Source: Cyanobium sp. T1B-Tous
Lineage (GTDB): Bacteria; Cyanobacteriota; Cyanobacteriia; PCC-6307; Cyanobiaceae
Direction: 5' to 3'
DNA length: 64,000 nt
Assembly: GCF_024345475.1 (NCBI RefSeq)
Contig: NZ_JAGQBE010000002.1
Location: 32,848-96,847, forward strand
Position 1 is the stretch's first letter, and each line of letters starts with the position of its first letter. Below, in pieces: positions 18,897-26,667 of this stretch. Made by a program: the position numbers and the translations under genes. The notes beneath the pieces were generated by a model. It was not told the origin of the DNA. It was given only the letters and a program-made list of their open reading frames with translations, and searched no databases.

Positions 18897-19118
18897 ATGG
18901 GGAACGAGCTGTCCTACGTCGGCGAAACCGGAAACGGCTGCCTGATCTACCGGGAAACCTCGGGCCGCTATGTGGTCAGCCACGAGCAACAGCCCCTGCA
19001 GCGCCGCCGGGTGGCGACCCTGGCCAGCGCCTATGCCACCTGTCACGGACTGGAAATGGGGCAGGCCCTCGATCGGGCACGCCAGCCGATGGTGGTGAGC
19101 GCCTCGCCGGCGAGCTGA
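18897..19118 (+). CDS. Small protein of unknown function
   Basis: A 73-residue soluble protein, not recognised. It is polar with several aromatic residues in the first half (SYVGETGNGCLIYRE) and a predicted helix in the second (QALDRARQ). An AGGAGGGAG stretch at 18872-18880 may provide ribosome binding for the ATG at 18897, though the spacing is long. It is likely real because of the strong start context and the lack of any other gene here. Confidence 0.55.
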   Translation: MGNELSYVGETGNGCLIYRETSGRYVVSHEQQPLQRRRVATLASAYATCHGLEMGQALDRARQPMVVSASPAS

Positions 19119-19122
19119 GCGC

Positions 19123-19326
19123 TCAGGCCCCAGCCGGGCTCTCGGGAGGAAGGGAGGCCTTGCGGTGCAGGGCGTGCAGACCTTCGAGCTGGTTGTGGAC
19201 CGAGACCAGCTGATCACGGATGTGCTGGCTGTTGTCAATGCGCCCCAGGGCCAGGAGCATCGACTCGATCTGTCCCTTGCAGTCGATCAGCACGCGGCAC
19301 TCCGGAGATCCGGGCTCGTAGGGCAT
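19123..19326 (-). CDS. Small protein of unknown function
   Basis: A 67-residue protein, not recognised. The middle (CKGQIESMLLALGRIDNSQHI to about residue 50) reads as amphipathic helices, with a Ser/Pro/Ala tail. It is convergent with the 73-residue gene and ends four bases from it. The 106 bases between it and the helicase hold a perfect 7-bp stem (GGCTGCT at 19384-19390, AGCAGCC at 19397-19403) with no T run. Confidence 0.55.
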   Translation of the reverse strand: MPYEPGSPECRVLIDCKGQIESMLLALGRIDNSQHIRDQLVSVHNQLEGLHALHRKASLPPESPAGA

Positions 19327-19432
19327 GGCGGTAGCTCCAACCCATCCATTCGAGCCGACAGCCGCCGCCGCCAGTGTGTCGACGGCTGCTGTTTAGAGCA
19401 GCCTGAGGAGCAGACCTCGCTCGAACCCTGGC

Positions 19433-20839
19433 TCAGCGGCCGGAGCCGCCGGGGCGGCGGGGGCGGCGCCCCTCGACTCCCCCACGCCGGGCACCCCCAC
19501 CGTTGCCCCCACCGCTACGGCCCCCGCGGCCGCGGCCGCCACTGAGATCCAGGGGCGGAGCCGAGAGCACCTTGGGCTCGAAGCCCGGCACCTCCTGACG
19601 GGGCAGACGGGTGCCGATCATCCGCTCAATGGCCCGCAGCAGTTCACTCTCTTCAGCTGCTACCAGGGAAATGGCGTGGCCGTTGTGGCCAGCGCGGCCG
19701 GTGCGGCCGATCCGGTGCACGTAATCCTCCGCCTGGTTGGGCAGGTCGAGGTTGATCACGTGGGGCAGCTGGTGAATGTCGATGCCCCGGGCAGCCAGAT
19801 CCGTGGCCACCAGCACCCGCAGGGAGCCGGCCTTGAAATCGGCCAGCGCCCGGGTGCGCGCACCCTGGCTCTTGTTGCCGTGGATGGCTGCCGCCGACAT
19901 GCCCTCGCGGGTGAGGCGCTCGGCCATGCGGTTGGCGCCGTGCTTGGTGCGGGAAAACACCAGCACCTGCTGCCAGTCGTTGCTGCGGATCAGATGGCTG
20001 AGCAGATCCCCCTTGCGGTCCATGTCGCAGGGGTGCAGCAGGTGCTCCACCGTGGGCGCCGTGCGGTTTTCCGGTGTGGCCTGGAGCTGCACGGGGTTGT
20101 GCAGCAGCCCGGTGGCCAACCGGCGAATGTCCCCGGAGAAGGTGGCCGAGAACAGCAGGTTCTGGCGCTTGGGCGGCAGCAGGGCGAGGATTTTCTGGAT
20201 GTCCCGGATGAAGCCCATGTCGAGCATCCGATCCGCCTCATCCAGCACCAGGATCTCGACCCGATCCAGCCGCAGGGCCTTCTGCTGGTAGAGATCCATC
20301 AGGCGGCCCGGGGTGGCCACCAGCACGTCGGTGCCCCTTTGCAGGCGGCTGATCTGGGGGTTGACCTTCACCCCACCGAACACCACGTCGCTGCGCAGGT
20401 CGAGATAGCGGCCGTAGGCCCGCACGCTCTCACCCACCTGGGCCGCCAGCTCCCGGGTGGGGGTGAGCACCAAGGCCCGCACCACACCCGCGCGGGCATG
20501 GGGGCCATGGCGCAGCTTCTCCAGCATCGGCAGGGTGAAGCCCGCCGTTTTGCCGGTGCCCGTCTGGGCAGCCGCCATCACGTCATGGCCGGCCAACACG
20601 GCCGGGATGCACTGGCCCTGGATCGGCGAAGGCTTGGTGTAACCCTTCTCGGCCACCGCCTTCAGGATCGGCTCACCGAGTCCGAGCGAGGAGAAGTCGA
20701 CCACAGCAACGCTGGGCACCGGATCGGCGGCCACCGCCTGGGGACTGGCAACGGCCGATGCGGTGCCGGATCGGGGAGCGGACTGACGGATCGCTGGCGC
20801 TGCGAGATCCTCCACCCTAGGGGGCCCCGCGCGATCCAC
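19433..20839 (-). CDS. DEAD-box RNA helicase, RhlE-like
   Basis: ATP-dependent RNA helicase of 468 residues. Motifs in order: Q motif ([10 protein letters not shown]), I (AQTGTGKT), Ia (LTPTREL), Ib (TPGR), II (DEAD), III (SAT), IV-V ([15 protein letters not shown]) and VI ([11 protein letters not shown]). The C-terminal 50 residues are an RGG/Gly-rich tail, typical of RNA-binding helicases. The GTG start lies two bases after the stop of the preceding gene, so it may be the last gene of the terC operon. A shorter start nearer VAVVDFSSL is possible. Confidence 0.93.
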   Translation of the reverse strand: MDRAGPPRVEDLAAPAIRQSAPRSGTASAVASPQAVAADPVPSVAVVDFSSLGLGEPILKAVAEKGYTKPSPIQGQCIPAVLAGHDVMAAAQTGTGKTAGFTLPMLEKLRHGPHARAGVVRALVLTPTRELAAQVGESVRAYGRYLDLRSDVVFGGVKVNPQISRLQRGTDVLVATPGRLMDLYQQKALRLDRVEILVLDEADRMLDMGFIRDIQKILALLPPKRQNLLFSATFSGDIRRLATGLLHNPVQLQATPENRTAPTVEHLLHPCDMDRKGDLLSHLIRSNDWQQVLVFSRTKHGANRMAERLTREGMSAAAIHGNKSQGARTRALADFKAGSLRVLVATDLAARGIDIHQLPHVINLDLPNQAEDYVHRIGRTGRAGHNGHAISLVAAEESELLRAIERMIGTRLPRQEVPGFEPKVLSAPPLDLSGGRGRGGRSGGGNGGGARRGGVEGRRPRRPGGSGR

Positions 20840-20841
20840 CG

Positions 20842-21522
20842 TCAGGGTCCGTAGAGCTGCCAGGCCCGCTCACAGCAGAGCCGCAGATCCCGATCCGACA
20901 GCGCCAGGGCCTCGGGCCAGGAGGTCTGCAACCAGGGCCGCAGCCGGGCTGGATCCAAGGCGCCGGTGTGGGGATCGCGCCAGTCGCGGAAAAAGCTGTC
21001 CTGGGCCGCCAGCACCCGAAACTTGAAAAACTCCAGCAAGCGAGCCCGGAGCCTGGCGCCATCGACGGTCCAGAGGCGATCGGGATCCACCCCAAGGGAG
21101 ATCCAGGCGCCGGGCTCCAGGTCGGGCAGAACAGGGGCCAGCACCTCCACCACCGGGGCCGGCTGGTCGTGGTGCAGCTTGGTGTCCGGATCCGGCTGAT
21201 AGATCCATCCCGCCAGGGGGGCGGAGTCCCCCTGGCGCACCAGCACCCGCCAGAAGCGGAAGGTCTCCGGCGGATGGCGGTCGGTCCACTCCAGCCGTTC
21301 AAAGCAGTGGTCGGGGCGCTCGCTGCGCAACTCCAGGGGGGCCAGTGAGAGATTGAGGGTGCCGGCGAAGCAGTCCGACAGATCGAGACCCCTTTGGGCA
21401 AACCAGGGGCTCTGCAGGCTGATGGTGCCGGCCGGGTAGGGGGAGCTGGGATCACGGCCAGAGGCCACGCCGTGGCCCTGCACCCGCTGCCCCTGAATCC
21501 AGCGGATCGGCGCCTCAGCCAT
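20842..21522 (-). CDS. Conserved cyanobacterial protein, possible cradle-loop barrel
   Basis: 226 residues from the ATG that overlaps the upstream stop by 8 bases (ATGGCTGA). The N-terminal half has [28 protein letters not shown] and [13 protein letters not shown]. The pattern G-x-GVASG followed by a GTLNLxxxP element recalls CTP-dependent riboflavin kinases (DUF120), but the match is loose and no function is claimed. The C-terminal part (about 155-226) is helical and rich in Trp and Arg. It is third in the terC-DUF6464 operon, just before the helicase. Confidence 0.7.
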   Translation of the reverse strand: MAEAPIRWIQGQRVQGHGVASGRDPSSPYPAGTISLQSPWFAQRGLDLSDCFAGTLNLSLAPLELRSERPDHCFERLEWTDRHPPETFRFWRVLVRQGDSAPLAGWIYQPDPDTKLHHDQPAPVVEVLAPVLPDLEPGAWISLGVDPDRLWTVDGARLRARLLEFFKFRVLAAQDSFFRDWRDPHTGALDPARLRPWLQTSWPEALALSDRDLRLCCERAWQLYGP

Positions 21523-21880
21523 GGGGCTGGGATCCGGCGGCCGCAAAGTGGCTGCAGCGGTCGCAGGGACCATCCGGCAGCACCGCGCAGCGCAGCAGTG
21601 GACTGCGGGCGTTGAAGCGGCAGCTGGGATCGCCGATCACCCACTGGTTCTGCCACCAGCGGGCATCGGCCGGTTGGCGCTGGGCCTTCACCTGCAACGC
21701 CACGCTGGCGAGTTCATAGCGGCCGTTGCGCAGCTGGTAGCGGTGACGGCGCTGCAACACCAGATAGCTGCCGCCACCAGCCTCAAGCCAACGGCCGGGA
21801 TGGGGCACCTCGCCGGACTCGTCCAGCTCGAGCACCTCCAGCAGGCGGTCACTGCCGATCTGGCGCAACTCGACCCTCAC
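21515..21880 (-). CDS. DUF6464-like cyanobacterial protein
   Basis: 121 residues from the GTG that overlaps the terC stop as GTGA. The first part is beta-rich (VRVELRQIGSDRLLEVLEL), followed by WWQNQWVIGDPSCRFNARSP and a terminal CAVLPDGPCDRCSHF. The closing cysteines (CxxxxDGPCxxCxHF) suggest metal binding and match the cyanobacterial DUF6464 pattern as I remember it. Function unknown. Coupled on both sides, so it is probably co-expressed with the TerC transporter. Confidence 0.72.
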   Translation of the reverse strand: MRVELRQIGSDRLLEVLELDESGEVPHPGRWLEAGGGSYLVLQRRHRYQLRNGRYELASVALQVKAQRQPADARWWQNQWVIGDPSCRFNARSPLLRCAVLPDGPCDRCSHFAAAGSQPHG

Positions 21881-22638
21881 GGCTCGGCGGGTGGCTCCAG
21901 CTGGGGCGATCGCACGGAGAAGCCCCAGACGAACAGGGCCGCCACCAGCACCAGCAGCAGCCATTCCGGGGGCACCACCTGGGGCAGGCCGAGCCGGAGC
22001 AGCAGGCGGATGCCCACCAGCCCCACCGCCAGATAGCCAGCGGTCTCGAGGTGCTGATACACCTCCAGCCAACGGATGAACAGTTCAGCGGTGAGCCGAA
22101 GGGCAATCACCCCGATCACCCCGCCGGCCATCACCAGCAACAGGCGATCACTCACCGCCACCGCCGCCGCGACGCTGTCGAGGGAAAAGGCCAGGTCGGT
22201 GAGGGCCAGGGTGACCACGATCGAGCCCAGGCCGGCATGGTGGAGGGAACCGTGCTCGCCCGATCCGGCGCCAGCCGCTCCAGCCGCGGCGGCCGGGTCC
22301 GCGTCGCCGCCGGACCACACCAGCACCAAATGGCGGCCGCAGAGCCAGAGCAGATAGCCCGCCGCCGCCAGCTGCAAGGGCCAGAAGTTCAGCACCCACT
22401 GGGCCGCCACGATCAGCCCGAGCCGAAACACCAGGGCCAGGGCCAATCCGAGGTTGAGGGCCTGACGCTGGCGGGCCGGATCCTCCAGGCCGCGGGCAAT
22501 GGCGGCCAGGGCAATGGCGTTGTCGGCGGAGAGCACGGCCTCCAGGGCCACCAGCAGGGGCAGCAGCAGCAGCACCTCCCGCCACTGGTCGGCCTGCTGG
22601 AGCAGCGGTGTGAGGGACTGAATCGACTCCGCTTCCAC
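21877..22638 (-). CDS. TerC-family integral membrane protein
   Basis: 253 residues, about seven transmembrane helices, GTG start. It has both TerC acidic motifs: LEAVLSADNA in helix 1 and LTDLAFSLDSV in the second repeat, whose aspartates and asparagine probably bind a metal. TerC/Alx proteins export Mn2+ in bacteria and also help Sec-dependent membrane insertion and photosystem II biogenesis in phototrophs. A Gly/Ala-rich loop (about 112-132) splits the halves. First gene of a four-gene run toward the helicase. Confidence 0.88.
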   Translation of the reverse strand: MEAESIQSLTPLLQQADQWREVLLLLPLLVALEAVLSADNAIALAAIARGLEDPARQRQALNLGLALALVFRLGLIVAAQWVLNFWPLQLAAAGYLLWLCGRHLVLVWSGGDADPAAAAGAAGAGSGEHGSLHHAGLGSIVVTLALTDLAFSLDSVAAAVAVSDRLLLVMAGGVIGVIALRLTAELFIRWLEVYQHLETAGYLAVGLVGIRLLLRLGLPQVVPPEWLLLVLVAALFVWGFSVRSPQLEPPAEP

Positions 22639-22712
22639 GGGCTGCAGCGGGTCAGGATGGAACCCAGTCTAGAAAGTCAGCTTCAACAGGCCGGGACCTT
22701 GGGGAACAGCAC

Positions 22713-23564
22713 GTGGGCGTGACAGGGGAAAGCTCCAACCGAAGCTCGGAACTCGAGCTGGAGGTTGAGCTCGTGCATGCCGAGGGCGGCAGCCGGGTGG
22801 TGCTGGTGCGGGCCCGTCGCGGCGGGCGGGTTCTGGAAGCCGCCCTGGGGGAGGGCGCCACCGCCGAGGAGGCGGAAGACCGGGCCCGTCAGCGGCTGCT
22901 GAGCCGCCTGCCAGATCCGCCGCTCAAGGAAGCCCAAGCAGCCGGGAGCCCCGAGCCAGCCATCACCACTGCACCAAGTCCCAGTCCACCGACCATCGCG
23001 CCACCGACCAACGCTCCGCAGACCAACGCTCCGCAGACCATCGCTCCACCGATCTCCAGGCCCACTCCGGGCAGCGTCGCCCCGCCCAGCCCCCAACTGC
23101 CGAGCCTCCCCCCAGACGCGGCGGAGCCCCCCGCCGATCCCGAAGACTGGAGCAGCGAACTGGCCCGGCTCGACCTGCAGCTGCAGCGACTGGGCTGGGA
23201 CCGGGCCCAGGAGGGCACGTACCTGGAACGGGTGTTCGGGCACCCCAGCCGCAACCGGCTCACCAGCTACGGCGATCTGCTGGCCTACCTGCAGGCGCTG
23301 GAGGGGCTGGCGGCGGGCCAGGATCCCGCCACTGCGCCGGCCCCCCTGCGGCGCCGGGAACTGCTGCGTCAATGCGACCAGCTGCTGGAGCAACTGCAGT
23401 GGGATCCCGGCCAGGGGCGCAGCTTCCTCGAGCAGCACTTCAGCCTCGCCAGCCGCCAGCAACTCAGCGATGCCCAGCTGCTCGAATTCAACATGCTGCT
23501 GGAGAGCGAGTGGCTGACCAGGGCCGAAGCGGGGAGCGGCTCAGAGGGAGCTCGCCTCCACTGA
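22713..23564 (+). CDS. Protein with duplicated C-terminal helical domain and Pro/Thr linker, unknown function
   Basis: 283 residues starting at GTG; not recognised. Three parts: an N-terminal domain (about 10-70) with a VVLVRARRGGRVLEAAL strand pattern, a Pro-rich linker (about 75-145) holding short repeats TNAPQ-TNAPQ-TIAPP, and two copies of a helical motif. Copy one has LQLQRLGWDRAQEGTYLERV, copy two has LLEQLQWDPGQGRSFLEQHF, each followed by an SRxxLT/SD element. The end overlaps the GGDEF-EAL gene by 24 bases on the other strand. Confidence 0.75.
   Translation: MGVTGESSNRSSELELEVELVHAEGGSRVVLVRARRGGRVLEAALGEGATAEEAEDRARQRLLSRLPDPPLKEAQAAGSPEPAITTAPSPSPPTIAPPTNAPQTNAPQTIAPPISRPTPGSVAPPSPQLPSLPPDAAEPPADPEDWSSELARLDLQLQRLGWDRAQEGTYLERVFGHPSRNRLTSYGDLLAYLQALEGLAAGQDPATAPAPLRRRELLRQCDQLLEQLQWDPGQGRSFLEQHFSLASRQQLSDAQLLEFNMLLESEWLTRAEAGSGSEGARLH
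23006..23035 (+). repeat. 15-bp direct tandem repeat inside the Pro-rich linker
   Basis: GACCAACGCTCCGCA occurs twice in tandem (23006-23020 and 23021-23035), with degenerate copies on both sides (GACCATCGCGCCACC before, GACCATCGCTCCACC after). The period of 15 keeps the frame and encodes the five-residue repeat TNAPQ/TIAPP. It probably varies in copy number between strains by replication slippage. Confidence 0.75.
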
Positions 23565-25304
23565 CGCAGGGATCGGCGCGGGACGACCGAAGAGAAATCC
23601 CTGGGCCTTGCAACAGCCCATCGCCAGTAGGGCCTGGGCCTGGGCTTCCTGCTCCACGCCTTCGGCAATCACGTCCAGGCCCAGATCCCGGGAGAGGCGG
23701 ATCATCGAAGCCACCACCAGGGCGCGGCGGGGATCGCTGAGCAGTCCCATGACGAAACTGCGATCGATCTTGATGGCATCAATCGGCAACTGGGCCAACC
23801 AGGACATGCTCGAGTAGCCCGTGCCGAAATCATCGAGATACACGCGGCAGCCCACCGCCCTCAGGGACTGCAATTCCCGCATCGCTTCCTGGGGGCGATC
23901 AATCAGCACCGATTCCGTGACCTCGATCGCCAGGGCTGAGAGATCAATCCCGGCCCGCTCAGCCAGGGCGATCACCCGAGCTGCAAGGCCGGCCCGGCAG
24001 ATCTGCAGGGGGCTGACATTGATGGAGATCACCTGATCGGTGGTCGGATGCCCCAACAAGCGCAGCACCTCGAGGCAGCGCCGCAACACCAGATCCCCCA
24101 GGGGATCAATCAGACCGACGCTTTCAGCGACGGGGATGAAATCGATGGGTGAAATCCAACCCCCTTCAAAATCCCGAACCCGGGCCAGGGCTTCGTAACC
24201 CACGGATTCTCGGGTTTCCAGGTTGACAATGGGCTGAAAATCCACCCGCAACAGGTCACTGTCAATCGCATCCTGCAACTGGCGTTTGATCAGGATTCCC
24301 CGCTTCACCTGTTCATCGATGACGTGGTCAAAGATGGTGATCGAGCGCTCGGGATTGCCCTTCGCCGCATACATGGCCAGGTCAGCGCGGCGCAGCAGCT
24401 CGTCGACCGTGACTTCGGCATCATCCGTGGACGCAATCCCGATGCTCATGCTCGGCGTGATCAGATAGTCCTGAATCCGCCAGGGAGCCGAAAGAGCCGT
24501 CTGCAGACGTTCCGCCACCTGCACGGCCGCCATCGGCGTCGGGATGTCGGGACTCAGCACGACAAACTCATCGCCGCCAAGACGGGCCAGCACATCCTCT
24601 GGCCGCAGGGTGGCCTGGAGGCGCTTGCCCACCTCAATCAACAATTCATCGCCCACCTGGTGGCCATAGAGGTCATTGACCTCCTTGAACCGGTTCAGAT
24701 CACAGAACAGCAGGGTGACGCTGCCGGGCTTGCGCCGCAGCTGGCGCAGGGCCGCCGCCATCCGGGCCCGCAGGCCCCGGCGGTTCGGCAATCCCGTCAC
24801 CGGGCACTTCATCACCTTGGCGGCCAGGGCCAGCTGCTTCGACTGCAGATCGAGATACATCTGGTTGCTTTTCAACCATTTCTCCTCGATCTGCTGACTC
24901 TTCTGCTGCAGCTCATCAAAGGAGATCCGGGCGCTCACATCCCGGAACGAAAACATCAGGGGATTGGGCACCTCGGTAACCACGGGACGCCATTCGATCT
25001 CCAGGGCATGCACCGGATCCTCACTGAGAATGGCCGTCACAAAACCTGTTTTCAGCAGCCCTCCTCGGGTCTGCTCAATGGTGAGAATCGGCTCCTGAAC
25101 AATGTTGAGCGGAAGCAGCCGATGGAGATCTACACCCAGGATTTCCAGGCGTGTCTTCCCCACCAGCGCATCGAAGGCGGCATTGGACCACAACACCTGA
25201 CCGATGGCATCAACCAGAACCAGTGCCTCACTGATCTGACCCAGGGCCGAATCCAGTCGGCCGAGGGTGCGGCGCAGCTCCTGGATCAGCGTGTCATCAG
25301 GCAT
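23541..25304 (-). CDS. PAS-GGDEF-EAL protein, c-di-GMP cyclase/phosphodiesterase
   Basis: 587 residues from the ATG that overlaps the upstream PAS gene by 8 bases. Order: PAS (about 18-125), coiled linker (130-165), GGDEF (168-325) and EAL (340-580). GGDEF at 243-247 is intact and is preceded by the RxxD inhibitory site (RPED, 234-237). EAL at 371-373, DDFGTGYSS and IKIDRSFV are also intact, so both activities are possible. Soluble; no membrane helix. Co-transcribed with a second PAS protein, which suggests joint sensing. Confidence 0.95.
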   Translation of the reverse strand: MPDDTLIQELRRTLGRLDSALGQISEALVLVDAIGQVLWSNAAFDALVGKTRLEILGVDLHRLLPLNIVQEPILTIEQTRGGLLKTGFVTAILSEDPVHALEIEWRPVVTEVPNPLMFSFRDVSARISFDELQQKSQQIEEKWLKSNQMYLDLQSKQLALAAKVMKCPVTGLPNRRGLRARMAAALRQLRRKPGSVTLLFCDLNRFKEVNDLYGHQVGDELLIEVGKRLQATLRPEDVLARLGGDEFVVLSPDIPTPMAAVQVAERLQTALSAPWRIQDYLITPSMSIGIASTDDAEVTVDELLRRADLAMYAAKGNPERSITIFDHVIDEQVKRGILIKRQLQDAIDSDLLRVDFQPIVNLETRESVGYEALARVRDFEGGWISPIDFIPVAESVGLIDPLGDLVLRRCLEVLRLLGHPTTDQVISINVSPLQICRAGLAARVIALAERAGIDLSALAIEVTESVLIDRPQEAMRELQSLRAVGCRVYLDDFGTGYSSMSWLAQLPIDAIKIDRSFVMGLLSDPRRALVVASMIRLSRDLGLDVIAEGVEQEAQAQALLAMGCCKAQGFLFGRPAPIPASVEASSL

Positions 25305-25806
25305 CGGTTTCGACACAGCCCGGCAGGGGCGTGAGGGTGGCGCCAAACACCCAGCCGGCCTCCCGCTTCTCGCCCAGGATGAAATGCTCCGACACCACTT
25401 CAGTGCCGTCGGCACAGACGGTCTTGAGCCGCAGGGGATGGGCCAAAATCGTGGATTGCTCCGTGGCCTGGAACCGCGAAAATCCCAACTGGTGGGACAT
25501 CTGAAACGCCCCGGGAAGAATCAAGCTCAGCGACTGACCGCGCAGTTGATCCTCCGTCCAGCCGTAGGTGGCTTGAAAGGCCGCGTTGATCGACACAACC
25601 TCACCAAGGGCATTGGCCAACACGAAGGGGCGATCGCCGTTCTGCAGGGCCTCGATCGTGGGCTTCTCCTGGCTGGCAGGCTCGGCGCCGAGAACCGCCT
25701 CAGCATCTGCGTTCTCAGGAGCGACGTTCTCAGGAGCAGGGTCGGAAGGCAGATAGGGGGTCTGAGGCTGAACAGGATCCACCCAGGTCACCAGGATTTG
25801 GTTCAA
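25297..25806 (-). CDS. PAS-domain protein
   Basis: 169 residues. A disordered, acidic Pro/Glu-rich start (about 10-50) leads to one PAS domain (about 55-160) with FVLANALGEVVSINAAFQAT and YGWTEDQLRGQSL. No output domain follows, so it is probably a stand-alone sensor or dimer partner for the PAS-GGDEF-EAL protein encoded directly downstream with an 8-base overlap. The PAS ligand cannot be read from the sequence. No heme-type histidine motif was recognised. Confidence 0.85.
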   Translation of the reverse strand: MNQILVTWVDPVQPQTPYLPSDPAPENVAPENADAEAVLGAEPASQEKPTIEALQNGDRPFVLANALGEVVSINAAFQATYGWTEDQLRGQSLSLILPGAFQMSHQLGFSRFQATEQSTILAHPLRLKTVCADGTEVVSEHFILGEKREAGWVFGATLTPLPGCVETDA

Positions 25807-25843
25807 TCCTAATCACGCGTTTCGAACAGATCTGCGCCGCGAT

Positions 25844-26560
25844 TCAGCAATGGCGGCGCACGAGCTGGGCCCCCAGCCCGAGACGCTCCTGATTGGCATA
25901 GGCCTCCCGCTCCAACTGCCGAACGCGCTCGGATGCCGTGCGGTAGATCGGTTCCTCCAGCACGCCGGCGAGGTGGCCCGGCACCTGGGTGGGGAGTCCC
26001 AGGGGCCGGGGATTGGATCGCAGCCCCCGGTTGCGGCAGCTCTGGGCCACATGGATGGCCTCATGGTTCAGCACCCGAGCGAACTCCAGGCTCCCCTTGC
26101 CCACCACCCTCGGCTGGATGCGCAGGGTGCGGGCTGACGGATCCCACTCCCCCGCGGCCCCGCTCTTCCGCGGCTGGGTCAGTTCCAGGCGCACCCCAGC
26201 TGCAGCAAGCACCGTCAGCAATTCCCCGATCGCCAGGCGCTCCGCCCCGAAGCTGGGAGGGTTGGCGATCAGCGCCCGCAGCTCGGCCACCGACAGCTTG
26301 GGCTCCCCGGCACGGCGGCGGTAGTGGTAGCGGGTGGCGCCATTGGGCAGGGTCTCCGCCCGGGGCAACCACTGCCGGTCGGCGATCGCCAAGTGCTGCA
26401 GCAGGGTCGCCTCGGCCGCTGGCGACAGACCTGCCGCTGGCGAGAGCCCGGCCGCTGGGGGCGCGGAACGGGCCAGCACTGAAGAGGCCCCCCCAGGCGG
26501 CCTCAGCGGCCAGGCGGCCAATCCGGCCCCCAGCAGCAGCAGGCCCGCCGCCACCAGCAC
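25844..26560 (-). CDS. Membrane-anchored putative zinc metallopeptidase (HExxH)
   Basis: About 238 residues from a GTG in the hydrophobic segment. The helix VLVAAGLLLLGAGLAAW looks like a signal anchor, and an arginine-rich stretch before it would belong to it if a non-standard upstream start is used; the true start is unsure. An Ala/Ser-rich linker and a middle domain (AELRALIANPPSFGAERLAIG) follow. The motif LNHEAIHVAQSC contains HExxH, and a conserved cysteine-containing, Arg-rich stretch comes after. The active site would face the periplasm. Divergent from mfd. Family not recognised. Confidence 0.72.
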   Translation of the reverse strand: MLVAAGLLLLGAGLAAWPLRPPGGASSVLARSAPPAAGLSPAAGLSPAAEATLLQHLAIADRQWLPRAETLPNGATRYHYRRRAGEPKLSVAELRALIANPPSFGAERLAIGELLTVLAAAGVRLELTQPRKSGAAGEWDPSARTLRIQPRVVGKGSLEFARVLNHEAIHVAQSCRNRGLRSNPRPLGLPTQVPGHLAGVLEEPIYRTASERVRQLEREAYANQERLGLGAQLVRRHC

Positions 26561-26667
26561 CAGGCGCTGTTGAGACGGGCGGCGGGTTCGGGCCAGAAGC
26601 TGCAGGCAACCACCACCAGTCTGGGGCCGGTTGCGAAGATCGGAGCCAGCTGCCCTCCGCACCGCCC

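Noticed and set aside
19384..19403. Perfect 7-bp stem downstream of the helicase gene
   Set aside because: No T run on either side and no clear operator role. Mentioned only in the neighbouring entry.
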